From Lentzea xinjiangensis (lineage in GTDB: Bacteria > Actinomycetota > Actinomycetes > Mycobacteriales > Pseudonocardiaceae), in the NCBI RefSeq assembly GCF_900110955.1, contig NZ_FOFR01000002.1, positions 744,001-808,000 on the forward strand: a stretch of 64,000 nucleotides of DNA, read 5' to 3'. Positions 1 to 8,650 of this stretch are shown here, one piece after another; within the stretch, counting starts at the first letter, position 1, and each line of letters starts with the position of its first letter. Made by a program: the position numbers and the translations under genes. The notes under the pieces were generated by a model. That model was not told the DNA's origin, searched no databases, and worked only from the letters and a program-made list of their open reading frames with translations.

Positions 1-2
1 AG

Positions 3-626
3 ATCTCCGAGCGGCGCATCGACGAGAGCGTGCAGCGCATCCTCAAGATGAAGCTCATGCGCGGCGTCATGCTCGGCACCGAGGTCGACGAGGCGAAGGC
101 CGAGCAGGTCGTCGGCTCCAACACCGAGGCCGCCCAGCGCATCGCCGACCGCACCGTCACCGTCGTGCGCAACGACGCCCAGGCGATTCCGCTGAACGCG
201 AGCGCTCCCCTGGTCGTCGGCACCGGCGACGCCCCGGCGACCGCCCTCGCCGCGAGGCTCAAGGGCACCAAGGTCGTCACGGCGACGAGCCCCACCCCGG
301 CGCAGGCGCAACAGGCGCTGGCGGCCGCGGCCAAGGCCGACAAGATCGTGGTGCTGACCAACAACCTGAGCACCAGGCCCGCCCAGCTCGACCTGCTCGA
401 CAAGCTGGTCGCCACCGGCAAGCCGGTCATCGCGGTCGCCACGGGCAACCCGTACGACGTGGCCCACGGCAACGCGAAGACGTGGCTCGCCACCTACTCG
501 ACCACCACGGTCTCCATCGAGGCGCTCGCGCGGATCCTGCTCGGCGAGGCCACGCCGCAGGGCAAGCTGCCGGTCGAGGTGCCGGGCCCGACGCCCTACC
601 CGCTGGGACACGGGGTGACCTGGTGA
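3..626 (+). CDS. nagZ: Beta-N-acetylhexosaminidase (GH3, NagZ-like), C-terminal part
   Basis: This is the 3' part of a glycoside hydrolase family 3 gene cut by the window edge; the frame is open from base 3. The first visible residues (ISERRIDESVQRILKMK) are the typical end of the GH3 catalytic barrel, and the rest is the alpha/beta C-terminal domain (TVTVVRNDAQAIPL, VTGNPYD-like turns). NagZ-type enzymes remove terminal GlcNAc from muropeptides. The next gene is a NamZ-type muramidase whose GTG overlaps this stop (GTGA), which supports a role in peptidoglycan recovery. The catalytic residues lie upstream of the window, so the exact GH3 specificity is inferred from context. Confidence 0.8.
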   Translation: MSERRIDESVQRILKMKLMRGVMLGTEVDEAKAEQVVGSNTEAAQRIADRTVTVVRNDAQAIPLNASAPLVVGTGDAPATALAARLKGTKVVTATSPTPAQAQQALAAAAKADKIVVLTNNLSTRPAQLDLLDKLVATGKPVIAVATGNPYDVAHGNAKTWLATYSTTTVSIEALARILLGEATPQGKLPVEVPGPTPYPLGHGVTW

Positions 627-1828
627 GGAGGCGGAGCTTCCTCACCGCGGGCGCGCTGGCCGTCCCGCTCGCCGGCTCCGGCACCGCGAACGCGGCCCCG
701 CGGCTCACCACCGCCGCCGAGCAGCTCGCGAGCGACGGCTGGCGCAAGCTGAAGGGCCGCAAGGTCGGCGTGCTCACGAACCCGACGGGCGTCCTCAGGG
801 ACCAGACCCACATCGTCGACTCGATGGTCGCCCACGGCGCCCGGCCCGCCGCGGTGTTCGGCCCCGAGCACGGCTTCCGCGGCACGGCGCAGGCAGGCGG
901 CTCCGAGGGCGACTACCAGGACCCGCGCACGGGCGTCCCGGTGTACGACGCGTACGGCGCCAACGCCGCGAAGCTCAAGGCGATGTTCGCCAAGGCGGGC
1001 ATCGACACCGTGGTCTTCGACATCGCGGACGTCGGCGCGCGCTTCTACACCTACATCTGGTCGATGTACACGGCGATGCAGGCCGCGGCGGACCTGGACT
1101 TCATCGTCCTCGACCGCCCGAACCCGATCGGCGGCACGGCCAAGGGCCCGCAGCTCGACCCGGCCCACGCCACGGGGGTGGGCCTGAAACCGATCGTCCA
1201 GCAGCACGGCATGACGGTCGGTGAGCTGGCCCGCTTCTACGTCGGCGAGTTCGGCGTCAAGACCGGCCTCGAGGTGGTCAACGTCAGGGGCTGGCGCCGC
1301 AACCAGCTCGACACCGGCCTGCCGTGGGTGCCGCCGAGCCCGAACGTGCCGACCAGGGACACCGCGCTGGCGTATCCCGGCACGTGCCTGTTCGAGGGCA
1401 CGGTGCTCTCCGAGGGCCGCGGCACCACCCGCCCGTTCGAGACCGTCGGCGCGCCCGGCATCGACTGGCGCTGGGCCGAGGCCCTCAACGAGCTGGGCCT
1501 GCACGGCGTCCGGTTCCGCGAGACGTACTTCTCGCCGACGTTCCACAAGTTCCAGGGCCAGACCTGCGGCGGCGTCACCCTGCACGTCACCGACGCGCGG
1601 TCCTTCGACGCGATCGAGGCGGCCGTCGCCATGCTCGTCACCGCGAAGTCGCTGTACCCCGGCGTGTTCGCGTGGCGGCCGGACAACTGGATCGACAAGC
1701 TCAGCGGCTCCGACCGGCTGCGCAGGATGGTCGACTCCCGGGCACGCCTGGACGAGATCACCGGCGCGTGGCAGGAGGAGCTGCAGCAGTTCCGCCGCAC
1801 CCGCCTGCCCTACCTGCGCTACAGGTGA
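623..1828 (+). CDS. namZ: Exo-beta-N-acetylmuramidase NamZ-like (DUF1343, GH171), Tat-exported
   Basis: A 401-residue protein of the DUF1343 family, whose Bacillus member NamZ releases terminal MurNAc from peptidoglycan fragments. The GTG at 623 overlaps the stop of the upstream gene and puts a twin-arginine signal at the very start (VRRRSFLTAGALAVPLAGS, ending near TANA-AP), so export in folded form is likely. Family motifs visible are VGVLTNPTG, the GPEHGFRG block with its conserved Glu-His, VFDIADVGARFYTY and DRPNPI. Longer in-frame starts upstream would bury the Tat motif and are rejected. Together with the upstream NagZ and downstream serine hydrolase it mirrors the Bacillus nagZ-namZ-amiE order. 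Confidence 0.88.
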   Translation: MRRRSFLTAGALAVPLAGSGTANAAPRLTTAAEQLASDGWRKLKGRKVGVLTNPTGVLRDQTHIVDSMVAHGARPAAVFGPEHGFRGTAQAGGSEGDYQDPRTGVPVYDAYGANAAKLKAMFAKAGIDTVVFDIADVGARFYTYIWSMYTAMQAAADLDFIVLDRPNPIGGTAKGPQLDPAHATGVGLKPIVQQHGMTVGELARFYVGEFGVKTGLEVVNVRGWRRNQLDTGLPWVPPSPNVPTRDTALAYPGTCLFEGTVLSEGRGTTRPFETVGAPGIDWRWAEALNELGLHGVRFRETYFSPTFHKFQGQTCGGVTLHVTDARSFDAIEAAVAMLVTAKSLYPGVFAWRPDNWIDKLSGSDRLRRMVDSRARLDEITGAWQEELQQFRRTRLPYLRYR

Positions 1829-1835
1829 GGACGCC

Positions 1836-3359
1836 ATGCTCATCCCTGCACTCGCCCTCGCGGTCGTGACGGCCGCCGTTCCCGGCCACTTCGACCGGCC
1901 CCAGGAGGGTTTCGCGCACCCCTGGACGACCCTGCGCGAGTCCAACCCCTACTGGGCCGGTCTCGACCCCACGCCGGTCAACGCGGCGCTGCGCCAGCTC
2001 CGCGACTTCACCAAGCCCCAGGCCAACGGCAAACCGCTCTACGCCGGCGCCGTCACGATGTACGTGCACGACGGCAAGATCGTCGCGCACGACCGCACGG
2101 GCTACGCCGTCCTCTACGGGGACAGGCAAACCCTGCTGCCGGAAGAAGAACGCGTCCCCATGCGCAAGGACACGATCTTCGACTTCGCCTCGATCTCCAA
2201 GCTCTTCACGTCGATCGCGGTGATCCAGCAGGTCGAGAAGGGCCGGGTGGACATCGACGAGAAGGTGGCCGCCTACCTGCCCGAGTTCGGCGTGAACGGC
2301 AAGGAGAACATCACCGTCAAGCAGCTCCTCACCCACACGAGCGGCTTGGAGCCGTTCATCCCGTTGTGGCAGAGGTACCCGGACATCCCGTCACGCGTCA
2401 AAGCCGTGATGGACGTGCAGCCCAAGTCCACGCCCGGCACCACGTACGTCTACTCCGACCTGAACCTGATCACGCTCGGGGAACTGGTCCACCGGGTGAG
2501 CGGGAAGCGGCTCGACCAGGCGGTCCGGGACGGCATCACCACGCCGCTCGGCATGAAGGACACCGGCTACAACCCGACGGCCGACGACCGCACGGCCGCG
2601 ACGGAGTTCCAGTCCACACCCCCGCGCGGGATCGTCCGCGGCGAGGTGCACGACGAGAACGCGTGGTCCCTCGGAGGAGTCGCCGGTCACGCGGGTGTCT
2701 TCGGCACGGCCAAAGACCTCGCCATCCTCGGTCAGACGATCCTCAACGGCGGCACGTACCAGGGCCGGCGGATCCTCTCCGAGCGCTCCGTCGAGCTGAT
2801 GCTCACGAACTTCACGCCGCAGTTCCCGGACAACGCCCACGGGCTCGGGTTCGAGCTGGACCAGCGCTGGTACATGGGCGCGCTGAGCAGTCCGGGCACC
2901 GCGGGGCACACCGGCTACACCGGCACGTCGTTCGTGGTCGACAAGGCCTCGCGGTCGATCGCGATCCTGCTGACCAACCGCGTGCACCCCAGCCGCGACT
3001 GGGGCAGCGTGAACCCCGCGCGCCGGGTCGCCGCCGACGGCCTGGCCGGCGCGCTCGCGGTCAAGGCCGGCGGCAAGCAGTGGCGTGCGACGGCCTCCGG
3101 CGGCACGCTCACCGCGGAGCGCCCGGCCGAGGTCTTCGTCGACGTCGACAAGGGCGACCGGCTCACGGTCCAGCACTGGAACGGCACCGGGTGGCAGGAC
3201 GTCCGCACGATCACGACGACGAACCGCCGCTGGGTGTCCACGGAACCCGTCAAGACCAGGTTCGTCTACACCAAGGCGGGCCAGTACAACGGTCGTGGCG
3301 TCTACGTCCACGCCCGTGGCGATGTCACGGCCGATGGCTGGTCACTGGCACGCCGCTAG
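1836..3359 (+). CDS. Secreted serine hydrolase of the beta-lactamase/DD-peptidase fold (YbbE-like)
   Basis: A 507-residue protein starting at ATG 1836, seven bases after namZ. The N-terminus is a short hydrophobic signal (MLIPALALAVVTAAVPG). The penicillin-recognising fold is shown by the S119-I-S-K122 motif (DFASISKLF), a Tyr motif of the form YSD (VYSDLNLITLGEL) and the HTG motif (GHTGYTGTSF). After the hydrolase domain, about 110 residues resemble a beta-sandwich tail (TVQHWNGTGWQDV). In Bacillus the equivalent neighbour of nagZ and namZ is the serine hydrolase YbbE/AmiE. Here the enzyme is probably an amidase or esterase acting on muropeptides, but substrate cannot be read from sequence. 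Confidence 0.82.
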   Translation: MLIPALALAVVTAAVPGHFDRPQEGFAHPWTTLRESNPYWAGLDPTPVNAALRQLRDFTKPQANGKPLYAGAVTMYVHDGKIVAHDRTGYAVLYGDRQTLLPEEERVPMRKDTIFDFASISKLFTSIAVIQQVEKGRVDIDEKVAAYLPEFGVNGKENITVKQLLTHTSGLEPFIPLWQRYPDIPSRVKAVMDVQPKSTPGTTYVYSDLNLITLGELVHRVSGKRLDQAVRDGITTPLGMKDTGYNPTADDRTAATEFQSTPPRGIVRGEVHDENAWSLGGVAGHAGVFGTAKDLAILGQTILNGGTYQGRRILSERSVELMLTNFTPQFPDNAHGLGFELDQRWYMGALSSPGTAGHTGYTGTSFVVDKASRSIAILLTNRVHPSRDWGSVNPARRVAADGLAGALAVKAGGKQWRATASGGTLTAERPAEVFVDVDKGDRLTVQHWNGTGWQDVRTITTTNRRWVSTEPVKTRFVYTKAGQYNGRGVYVHARGDVTADGWSLARR

Positions 3360-4679
3360 CACCTCGGCGAAATCCTGGAGCGCCCGTGGAAACGCGGGCG
3401 CTCCAAAGCTGATCACGACTCCGGTGCGGTCGTCGTCGCTCAGCTCGTGCCGGAACCACGAGAGAGGGCTGACCGCGATCCCACGTTCCCGCGCGGTCTG
3501 CACGATGGCCGTCTCATGTGGAGTGTCGAGCACGGCGTGCATTCCCGCCGAGATCCCGGAGATCTCCACGTACGGGGAGACAGCCTCCACGAGCCGATCG
3601 CGTCGCCGTTGGTACTTCAACCGCATCCGCCGCACGTGGCTGTCGTACGCACCCGACGACAGGAAGTCCGCCAACGTCAACTGGTCGAGCATGCTGATGT
3701 GCTGCTCGCGGTCGGTCTTCAACGCGAGCACCGGGTCGACGAACCGGTCCGGCAGCACCATCCACGCGATCCGCAACGCCGGTGACAACGCCTTGCTCGA
3801 CGTGCCCAGGTAGACGACGTGCTCCGGGTCCAGGCCCTGCACCGCCCCGACGGGCTGCCGGTCGTAGCGGAACTCGCCGTCGTAGTCGTCTTCCAGCACA
3901 AGGCCATCGACGCGCCGTGCCCACTCCACCGCCGATGCGCGCCGCCGCGGGTGCAGAGGGCCGCCCAACGGGAACTGGTGCGCCGGCGTCAGCACACAAG
4001 CACGCAGATCGTCGGGCAACTGCTCGGTGTTCGCGCCGTGGTCGTCCACCGCCAGAGGCACCGTCGAACTCCACAACGACCGGTGGAAGCCCAGTCCGTA
4101 CTCCTCGACGACGACCGGCGGCGCCAGCAACCGGTCGAACATCCGCACGGCGCCCGCGAACCCCGAGCACAGCACGATCCGCTCGGGATCGGCCCGCACG
4201 CCGCGGGCCCGCGGCAGGTACTCGGCCAGCGCCGTCCGCAGCTCGATCCGCCCCCGCGGGTCCCCCGGCCCGAAGGCCTCCGCCGGAGCCGCCGTCAACG
4301 CCCGCCGCGTCGAGCGGATCCACTCCGCGCGCGGGAACTCGGTGACGTCCGGGGTGGACACGGTGAGGTCGAACCGCACGTCCGGGCCGGCCGCCCTGCG
4401 GGTGACCGGCGGGGGTGGCGCCACCCGTTGCGCGACCACGGTTCCCGATCCCTGACGGGCGGTCAGCCAGCCCTCCGCCACCAGTTCCGCGTACGCCTCG
4501 GCCACGGTGTTCCGCGCGATACCGAGGTCGCGGGCGAGCGAGCGGGAGGCCGGCAGCCGGGTTCCCGGGGGCAGCCGCGCCGACCTGACCGCGTCCCGCA
4601 GTGACGCCGTCAACCGGTGCCGCAGTCCGCCCGGACCGGACAGGTCCAGGTGGAAGTCGAGATTGGCCCAGGATTCCAC
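3342..4679 (-). CDS. MocR/PdxR-family regulator (GntR HTH fused to aminotransferase-like domain)
   Basis: A 445-residue regulator with a GTG start at 4679. Residues about 10-80 are a GntR winged helix (LRDAVRSARLPPGTRLPASRSLARDLGIARNTV); the rest is a fold-type I aminotransferase domain that binds PLP (VLEDDYDGEFRYDRQPVGAVQGLD, YLGTSSKALSPALRIAW with the PLP lysine in SSKALSP). It is transcribed divergently from the AhpD-like gene at 4730 and overlaps the end of the serine hydrolase gene by 18 bp. MocR proteins usually control a divergent neighbour, so the AhpD-like gene is the natural target. The effector is unknown; a role in vitamin B6 control has no support here because no pdxST genes are visible. 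Confidence 0.88.
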   Translation of the reverse strand: MESWANLDFHLDLSGPGGLRHRLTASLRDAVRSARLPPGTRLPASRSLARDLGIARNTVAEAYAELVAEGWLTARQGSGTVVAQRVAPPPPVTRRAAGPDVRFDLTVSTPDVTEFPRAEWIRSTRRALTAAPAEAFGPGDPRGRIELRTALAEYLPRARGVRADPERIVLCSGFAGAVRMFDRLLAPPVVVEEYGLGFHRSLWSSTVPLAVDDHGANTEQLPDDLRACVLTPAHQFPLGGPLHPRRRASAVEWARRVDGLVLEDDYDGEFRYDRQPVGAVQGLDPEHVVYLGTSSKALSPALRIAWMVLPDRFVDPVLALKTDREQHISMLDQLTLADFLSSGAYDSHVRRMRLKYQRRRDRLVEAVSPYVEISGISAGMHAVLDTPHETAIVQTARERGIAVSPLSWFRHELSDDDRTGVVISFGAPAFPRALQDFAEVLAACQ

Positions 4680-4709
4680 GATCAGATTGCACCACGCGCC
4701 GGGCCAATC
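4661..4709. promoter_or_regulatory. Perfect 9-bp inverted repeat between mocR and ahpD-like genes
   Basis: GATTGGCCC at 4661-4669 and its exact complement GGGCCAATC at 4701-4709 flank the divergent starts at 4679 and 4730, with 31 bases between arms (40 bp centre to centre, close to four helical turns). The first arm lies in the opening codons of the mocR gene. The placement suits a dimeric regulator holding two half-sites, but binding is inferred. Confidence 0.45.
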
Positions 4710-4729
4710 GAGGCTCTAACTTCGAGAAC

Positions 4730-5176
4730 ATGACGAACCGCATCGACATCGCCAAGAAGGCCCCGAAGGTCTACCGGGCCATGATCGCCCTCGACGCCGC
4801 CGCCCGCGAAGGTCTCGACGAGCAGCTCGCCGAGCTCGTCCGCATCCGCGCCTCCCAGCTCAACCACTGCGCCTACTGCCTCAACATGCACACCGTCGAC
4901 GCCAGGAAGGCCGGTGAGACCGAGGCCCGCATCTACCTGCTCAGCGCGTGGGAGGAAGCCGGCGACCTCTACACCGCCAAGGAGCGGGCCGCGCTGCGCC
5001 TCACCGAGGCCATCACGGTCCTGAGCAGCCACGAGTACGTCAGCGACGAGGTCTACGAGCAGGCTGCGGAGCACTTCGGCGAGGAGGAGCTGGCGCAGCT
5101 CATCGCGCTGATCTTCACCATCAACGCGTGGAACCGGATCGCGGTGTCCACCCGCAAGGCGCCCGACGTCCGGTGA
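4730..5176 (+). CDS. Carboxymuconolactone decarboxylase/AhpD-family protein
   Basis: A 148-residue protein of the AhpD-like fold. It carries the redox CXXC with the following histidine (NHCAYCLNMHT), the signature of alkylhydroperoxidase-like members, and the helical pattern ELVRIRASQLN before it. The ATG at 4730 is chosen because upstream in-frame codons run through the mocR operator region. Such proteins reduce peroxides or act as small dehydrogenase-like redox proteins. It is divergent from the MocR regulator, and together they form a two-gene island between the cell-wall recovery genes and murR-murQ. Confidence 0.85.
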   Translation: MTNRIDIAKKAPKVYRAMIALDAAAREGLDEQLAELVRIRASQLNHCAYCLNMHTVDARKAGETEARIYLLSAWEEAGDLYTAKERAALRLTEAITVLSSHEYVSDEVYEQAAEHFGEEELAQLIALIFTINAWNRIAVSTRKAPDVR

Positions 5177-5221
5177 GCTGGCGGCGGCCGTGCCGGGAGG
5201 GTGACTTTCGGACACACTCCG

Positions 5222-5250
5222 TTGACCGTCGAAGTGGCGGTTAGTAAGTT
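5222..5250 (+). promoter_or_regulatory. Promoter of murR-murQ (leaderless)
   Basis: TTGACC at 5222-5227, a 17-bp spacer, then TAAGTT at 5245-5250. Transcription would start near 5257, which is the G of the GTG start codon of murR, and no Shine-Dalgarno sequence is present. This is one of the clearest housekeeping-type promoters in the window and predicts a leaderless mRNA. Confidence 0.7.
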
Positions 5251-5256
5251 TCCCAC

Positions 5257-6177
5257 GTGTCCACTGAGAGCAGTGCCGAGTCCAGTCCGCTGGTGAAGAT
5301 CCGGTCGTTGCTGCCGGGTCTCGCGCGCGCCGAGCAGCGCGTCGCCAAGGTGGTGCTGGAGAACCCGGGGACGGTCGCACACCGCAGCATCACCGAGGTC
5401 GCCGAGCAGGCCGGCACCAGTGAGACGACGGTGACGCGGTTCTGCAAGGCCATCGGCGTCGGCGGCTACCCGGAGCTGCGCATCGCACTCGCCGCCGACA
5501 CCGCCCGCAGCGCCGCCCGTGCCAACCACGACATGGGCGGCGACATCGGGCCCGGCGACGACCTGGGGCAGGTCGTCGGCAAGGTCGCGTTCGCGGACGC
5601 CCGCGCCGTCGAGGAGACCGCCGAGCAGCTCGACGTCGAGGCGCTCGGCAAGGTCGTCGAGGCCGTCGCGGGCGCGCGCCGCGTGGACGTCTACGGCTTC
5701 GGCGCGAGCGCCTTCGTGGCGTTCGACCTGCAGCAGAAGCTGCACCGCATCGGCCTGACCTGCTTCGCGTGGAACGACACGCACATCGCGCTGACCTCGG
5801 CCGCCGTGCTGACCGGCGAGGACGTCGCCGTCGGCATCTCGCACACCGGCTCGACCTCGGAGACCGTCGAGTCCCTGCGCGTGGCCCGCGAGACCGGCGC
5901 CACCACCGTCGCGCTGACGAACTTCCCGCGCTCGCCGATCACCGAGGTCGCCGACCACGTGCTGACCACGGCCGCCCGCGAGACCACCTTCCGCTCCGGC
6001 GCGATGGCGAGCCGCATCGCCCAGCTCACGGTGATCGACTGCCTGTTCATCGGCGTCGCCCAGCACCACGTGGAGACGGCGAAGACGGCGCTGGAGGCGA
6101 CCTACGAAGCGGTGTCCGGCCACCGGCTGGGCGCGAGACCGGACGGCCGCCGGCGGTCGCGGGAGACGACTAAATGA
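5257..6177 (+). CDS. murR: MurR/RpiR-family transcriptional regulator (HTH plus SIS domain)
   Basis: A 306-residue regulator with an N-terminal RpiR helix-turn-helix (ITEVAEQAGTSETTVTRFCKAIGVGGYPELR, about residues 45-80) and a C-terminal SIS sugar-phosphate domain (VDVYGFGASAFVAFDLQQK, AVGISHTGSTSETVE). Family members sense MurNAc-6-phosphate or other sugar phosphates. The ATGA overlap with murQ makes the MurNAc-6P assignment likely. The GTG start is fixed by the promoter just upstream, giving a leaderless transcript. It probably represses its own operon, as MurR does in enterobacteria. Confidence 0.85.
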   Translation: MSTESSAESSPLVKIRSLLPGLARAEQRVAKVVLENPGTVAHRSITEVAEQAGTSETTVTRFCKAIGVGGYPELRIALAADTARSAARANHDMGGDIGPGDDLGQVVGKVAFADARAVEETAEQLDVEALGKVVEAVAGARRVDVYGFGASAFVAFDLQQKLHRIGLTCFAWNDTHIALTSAAVLTGEDVAVGISHTGSTSETVESLRVARETGATTVALTNFPRSPITEVADHVLTTAARETTFRSGAMASRIAQLTVIDCLFIGVAQHHVETAKTALEATYEAVSGHRLGARPDGRRRSRETTK

Positions 6178-7085
6178 CCTCCCCCCGGAACGGTGTGGTG
6201 GTGCGCGTGGAATCTCCGACCGAGCAGCGGAACCCCCGCACGACGGACATCGACCGGGTTCCCACGATCGACGTGCTGCGGATGATCAACGAAGAGGACC
6301 GCACGGTCCCGTCCGCCGTCGCCAAGGCGCTGCCGGAGCTGGCGCGCGCGGTCGACCTGGGCGTCGCCGCGATCTCCTCCGGCGGCCGCGTGCACTACGT
6401 CGGCGCCGGCACGTCCGGGCGGCTGGCGACGCTGGACGCGGCCGAGCTGGTGCCCACGTTCAACGCGCCGGGCGACTGGTTCGTCGCCCACCACGCCGGC
6501 GGCCCGGAAGCCCTCGTCCGCGCCGTCGAGGAGGTCGAGGACCACTCGGGCGCCACCCAGATCCGCCGCCACGCCACCTCCGACGACCTGGTGGTGGGCG
6601 TGACGGCGTCCGGGCGCACGCCGTTCGTGATCGGTGCGCTGCAAGAGGCGCAGGCACTCGGCGCTCACACCGTGCTCGTGTCGAACAACGCGTCGGTGCC
6701 GTTCACGCCGGACGTCCTGGTCGCGCTGGACACCGGTCCGGAGGCCATCGCGGGCTCGACGCGGATGAAGGCGGGATCGGCCCAGAAGCTGGTGCTGACC
6801 TCGTTCTCCACCGCGGTGATGATCAAGCTCGGCCGCACCTACTCGAACCTGATGGTCAGCATGCGCGCCACCAACGCGAAGCTGCGCGGGCGCACGATCC
6901 GCATCCTGCACGAGGCCACCGGCCTGCCGGCGGACGACTGCGAGCGGGCGCTGGCGGAAGCGGCCGGCGACCTCAAGGTGGCGCTGGTGCACTTGCTCTC
7001 CGGCGTGCCGGCCGACCGCGCGGCCGCGGCGCTGGAGGACGCGAAGGGCCGCGTCCGCGACGCCCTGGACCGGCTAGCCGGCTAG
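6174..7085 (+). CDS. murQ: N-acetylmuramic acid 6-phosphate etherase
   Basis: A 303-residue cytoplasmic enzyme that cleaves the lactyl ether of MurNAc-6P to give GlcNAc-6P and D-lactate, the committed step of MurNAc salvage. The MurQ signature is intact: TEQRNPRT near the start, VHYVGAGTSGRLATLDAAELVPTF with the catalytic Glu at about residue 91, and the C-terminal helical region (LAEAAGDLKVALVHLLSG). The ATG overlaps the stop of murR. No MurNAc kinase or phosphotransferase component that would make MurNAc-6P is visible in this window, so uptake and phosphorylation must be encoded elsewhere or upstream. Confidence 0.93.
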   Translation: MTSPRNGVVVRVESPTEQRNPRTTDIDRVPTIDVLRMINEEDRTVPSAVAKALPELARAVDLGVAAISSGGRVHYVGAGTSGRLATLDAAELVPTFNAPGDWFVAHHAGGPEALVRAVEEVEDHSGATQIRRHATSDDLVVGVTASGRTPFVIGALQEAQALGAHTVLVSNNASVPFTPDVLVALDTGPEAIAGSTRMKAGSAQKLVLTSFSTAVMIKLGRTYSNLMVSMRATNAKLRGRTIRILHEATGLPADDCERALAEAAGDLKVALVHLLSGVPADRAAAALEDAKGRVRDALDRLAG

Positions 7086-8198
7086 CCGCAGGTCGGGTCC
7101 GAACACCTCGTAGTGGATGTCGGTGACACCCGCTTCGAGGAGCTGGGCCCGCATCGCGCGCAGGAACGGCACGGGTCCGCACAGGTAGGCGGTGGCGTCC
7201 GGCGGGACCGGGACGCCGTCGAGCCGGACCAGCCCGGTGCGATCGGCCGGCCAGTCCCCGATCGGCCGTTCGTAGAAGACGTGCGCCTGCGCGTCCGCAA
7301 GCTTGGCGACGAGCTGGGCGAGCTCGGCGCGGAACGGGTGCGAGAGCTGGTCGCGGTCGCCGTGCACCGCGACCACCCGCCGCGGGGAGTCCGCGGCCGC
7401 CAGCTCGGCGAGCATCGCGATCAGCGGCGTGCAGCCGATCCCGGCCGACAGGAGCAGCACCGGACCGGCACCGGGCTGGAGCGTCACGTCCCCGGCCGGC
7501 TGGCTGACCAGCACCGTGCTGCCCACCGGGGTGCGGTCGTGCAGGTGCGCCGACACCTCGCCGTCCCGCTTCACCGAGAACCGCAACGCGTCGTCGGTGC
7601 GTCCGGACAGGCTGTACTGGCGGATCTGCCGGGCGCCGTCGGCGAGCTGGACCTGCACCGACACGTACTGGCCCGGCTTGCTGCGCGGCACCGGGCCGTC
7701 GAGCGGCCGGACGACGAACGTCACCACGTCGTCGGTCTCCTGGAACCGGGCGATCACCCGGTGCTCCTGCTGCCCCTGCGGCAGGAACCGCTCGATGCCG
7801 ATCAACGAGTCCGCCATCAGCCAGTAGACCTCGCTCCAGGCCGCCGCGACCTCCGCCGGGACGTCCAGGACCTCGGCGATGGCGCCGAGCAGGTGCCTGT
7901 GCACGACGGCGTACTGGCCCGGCGTGACGCCGACCGAGACGTGCTTGTGCGCGATGCGGCGCAGCATCGTCTCCGGCCGCTGCCCGGCCAGCAGACCGGA
8001 CGCGAAGGCGGCGATCGAGCCCGCCAAGGCCTGCGACTGGGTGCCGTTGGCCTGGTTGCCGCGGTTGAACATGTCCCGCAAGAGGATCGGATGCTCGGCG
8101 AACAGGCGCTCGTAGAACATCCGGCTGATGTCGCAGATGGCGGCGCCGACCGCGGGCAACGTGGCCTCGACCAGCTCCGCGGACCTCGGGGACAGCAT
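7074..8198 (-). CDS. hmp: Flavohaemoglobin, nitric oxide dioxygenase
   Basis: A 374-residue flavohaemoprotein converting NO to nitrate with O2 and NAD(P)H. The globin domain keeps Tyr29 (MFYERLF), the CD1 Phe in DMFNRGNQ, the proximal His in AHKHVSVG and the Tyr in GQYAVV. The reductase part has the FAD motif RQYSLSGR and the NAD-binding GIGCTPLIAML. The ATG at 8198 is preferred over the GTG at 8213 because it matches the usual MLSP start and has GAGGAG eight bases upstream. It follows nsrR in the same direction, and its 3' end overlaps murQ by 12 bp in convergent orientation. Confidence 0.92.
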   Translation of the reverse strand: MLSPRSAELVEATLPAVGAAICDISRMFYERLFAEHPILLRDMFNRGNQANGTQSQALAGSIAAFASGLLAGQRPETMLRRIAHKHVSVGVTPGQYAVVHRHLLGAIAEVLDVPAEVAAAWSEVYWLMADSLIGIERFLPQGQQEHRVIARFQETDDVVTFVVRPLDGPVPRSKPGQYVSVQVQLADGARQIRQYSLSGRTDDALRFSVKRDGEVSAHLHDRTPVGSTVLVSQPAGDVTLQPGAGPVLLLSAGIGCTPLIAMLAELAAADSPRRVVAVHGDRDQLSHPFRAELAQLVAKLADAQAHVFYERPIGDWPADRTGLVRLDGVPVPPDATAYLCGPVPFLRAMRAQLLEAGVTDIHYEVFGPDLRLAG

Positions 8199-8214
8199 CG
8201 CCGAGCTCCTCACC

Positions 8215-8643
8215 TCAGCCCAGGCCGATCAGAACGGGACCGGTGGGTGCGGCGACGAGGTCGTCGACGCGCAGCGGATCGAGCGAGGCGTAGAAGGCTT
8301 CCTGGGCCTGGCGCAACGCGTACCGCAGCCGGCAGGCCGAGCTCAGCGGGCACGCTCGCTCGCCCTCGCAGTCGACGACGTCACCGACGCCCTCCAGCTC
8401 GCGCACCAGGTGGCCGATCGAGCCGGCCCTGCCCGCCGCGGTGAGCGCGAGCCCGCCGCCGCGGCCGCGGCGCGCCTCGACGACACCGAGGTGCTGCAAC
8501 TGCGCCACGACCTTCGCGGCATGGGTGTACTGCACGCCCATGACCTCGGCGACTCCGCGCGTGGTCGGGTTCGCCGCGCCGTCGACGACAGCCAGCCGCA
8601 TCACGATCCGCAGCGCGATGTCAGTGCTCTTGGTCAGCCTCAC
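8215..8643 (-). CDS. nsrR: NsrR, Rrf2-family nitric-oxide-sensing repressor
   Basis: A 142-residue Rrf2 protein. The GTG at 8643 gives the typical NsrR start VRLTKSTDIALRIVMRLAVV; longer in-frame starts are unlikely. The winged helix is followed by the three iron-sulphur ligands in exact CX5CX5C spacing (DCEGERACPLSSACRLR), as in actinobacterial NsrR that holds a [4Fe-4S] cluster. NO attack on the cluster relieves repression. It lies directly upstream of hmp, whose expression it almost certainly controls. A dyad and a TANNNT box just upstream support autoregulation from a leaderless promoter. Confidence 0.9.
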   Translation of the reverse strand: MRLTKSTDIALRIVMRLAVVDGAANPTTRGVAEVMGVQYTHAAKVVAQLQHLGVVEARRGRGGGLALTAAGRAGSIGHLVRELEGVGDVVDCEGERACPLSSACRLRYALRQAQEAFYASLDPLRVDDLVAAPTGPVLIGLG

Positions 8644-8650
8644 AAGATCG

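Noticed and set aside
3342..4679. Vitamin B6 (pdxST) regulator PdxR
   Set aside because: The protein has the right architecture but the divergent gene is AhpD-like and there is no pdxS or pdxT, so only MocR family membership is claimed.
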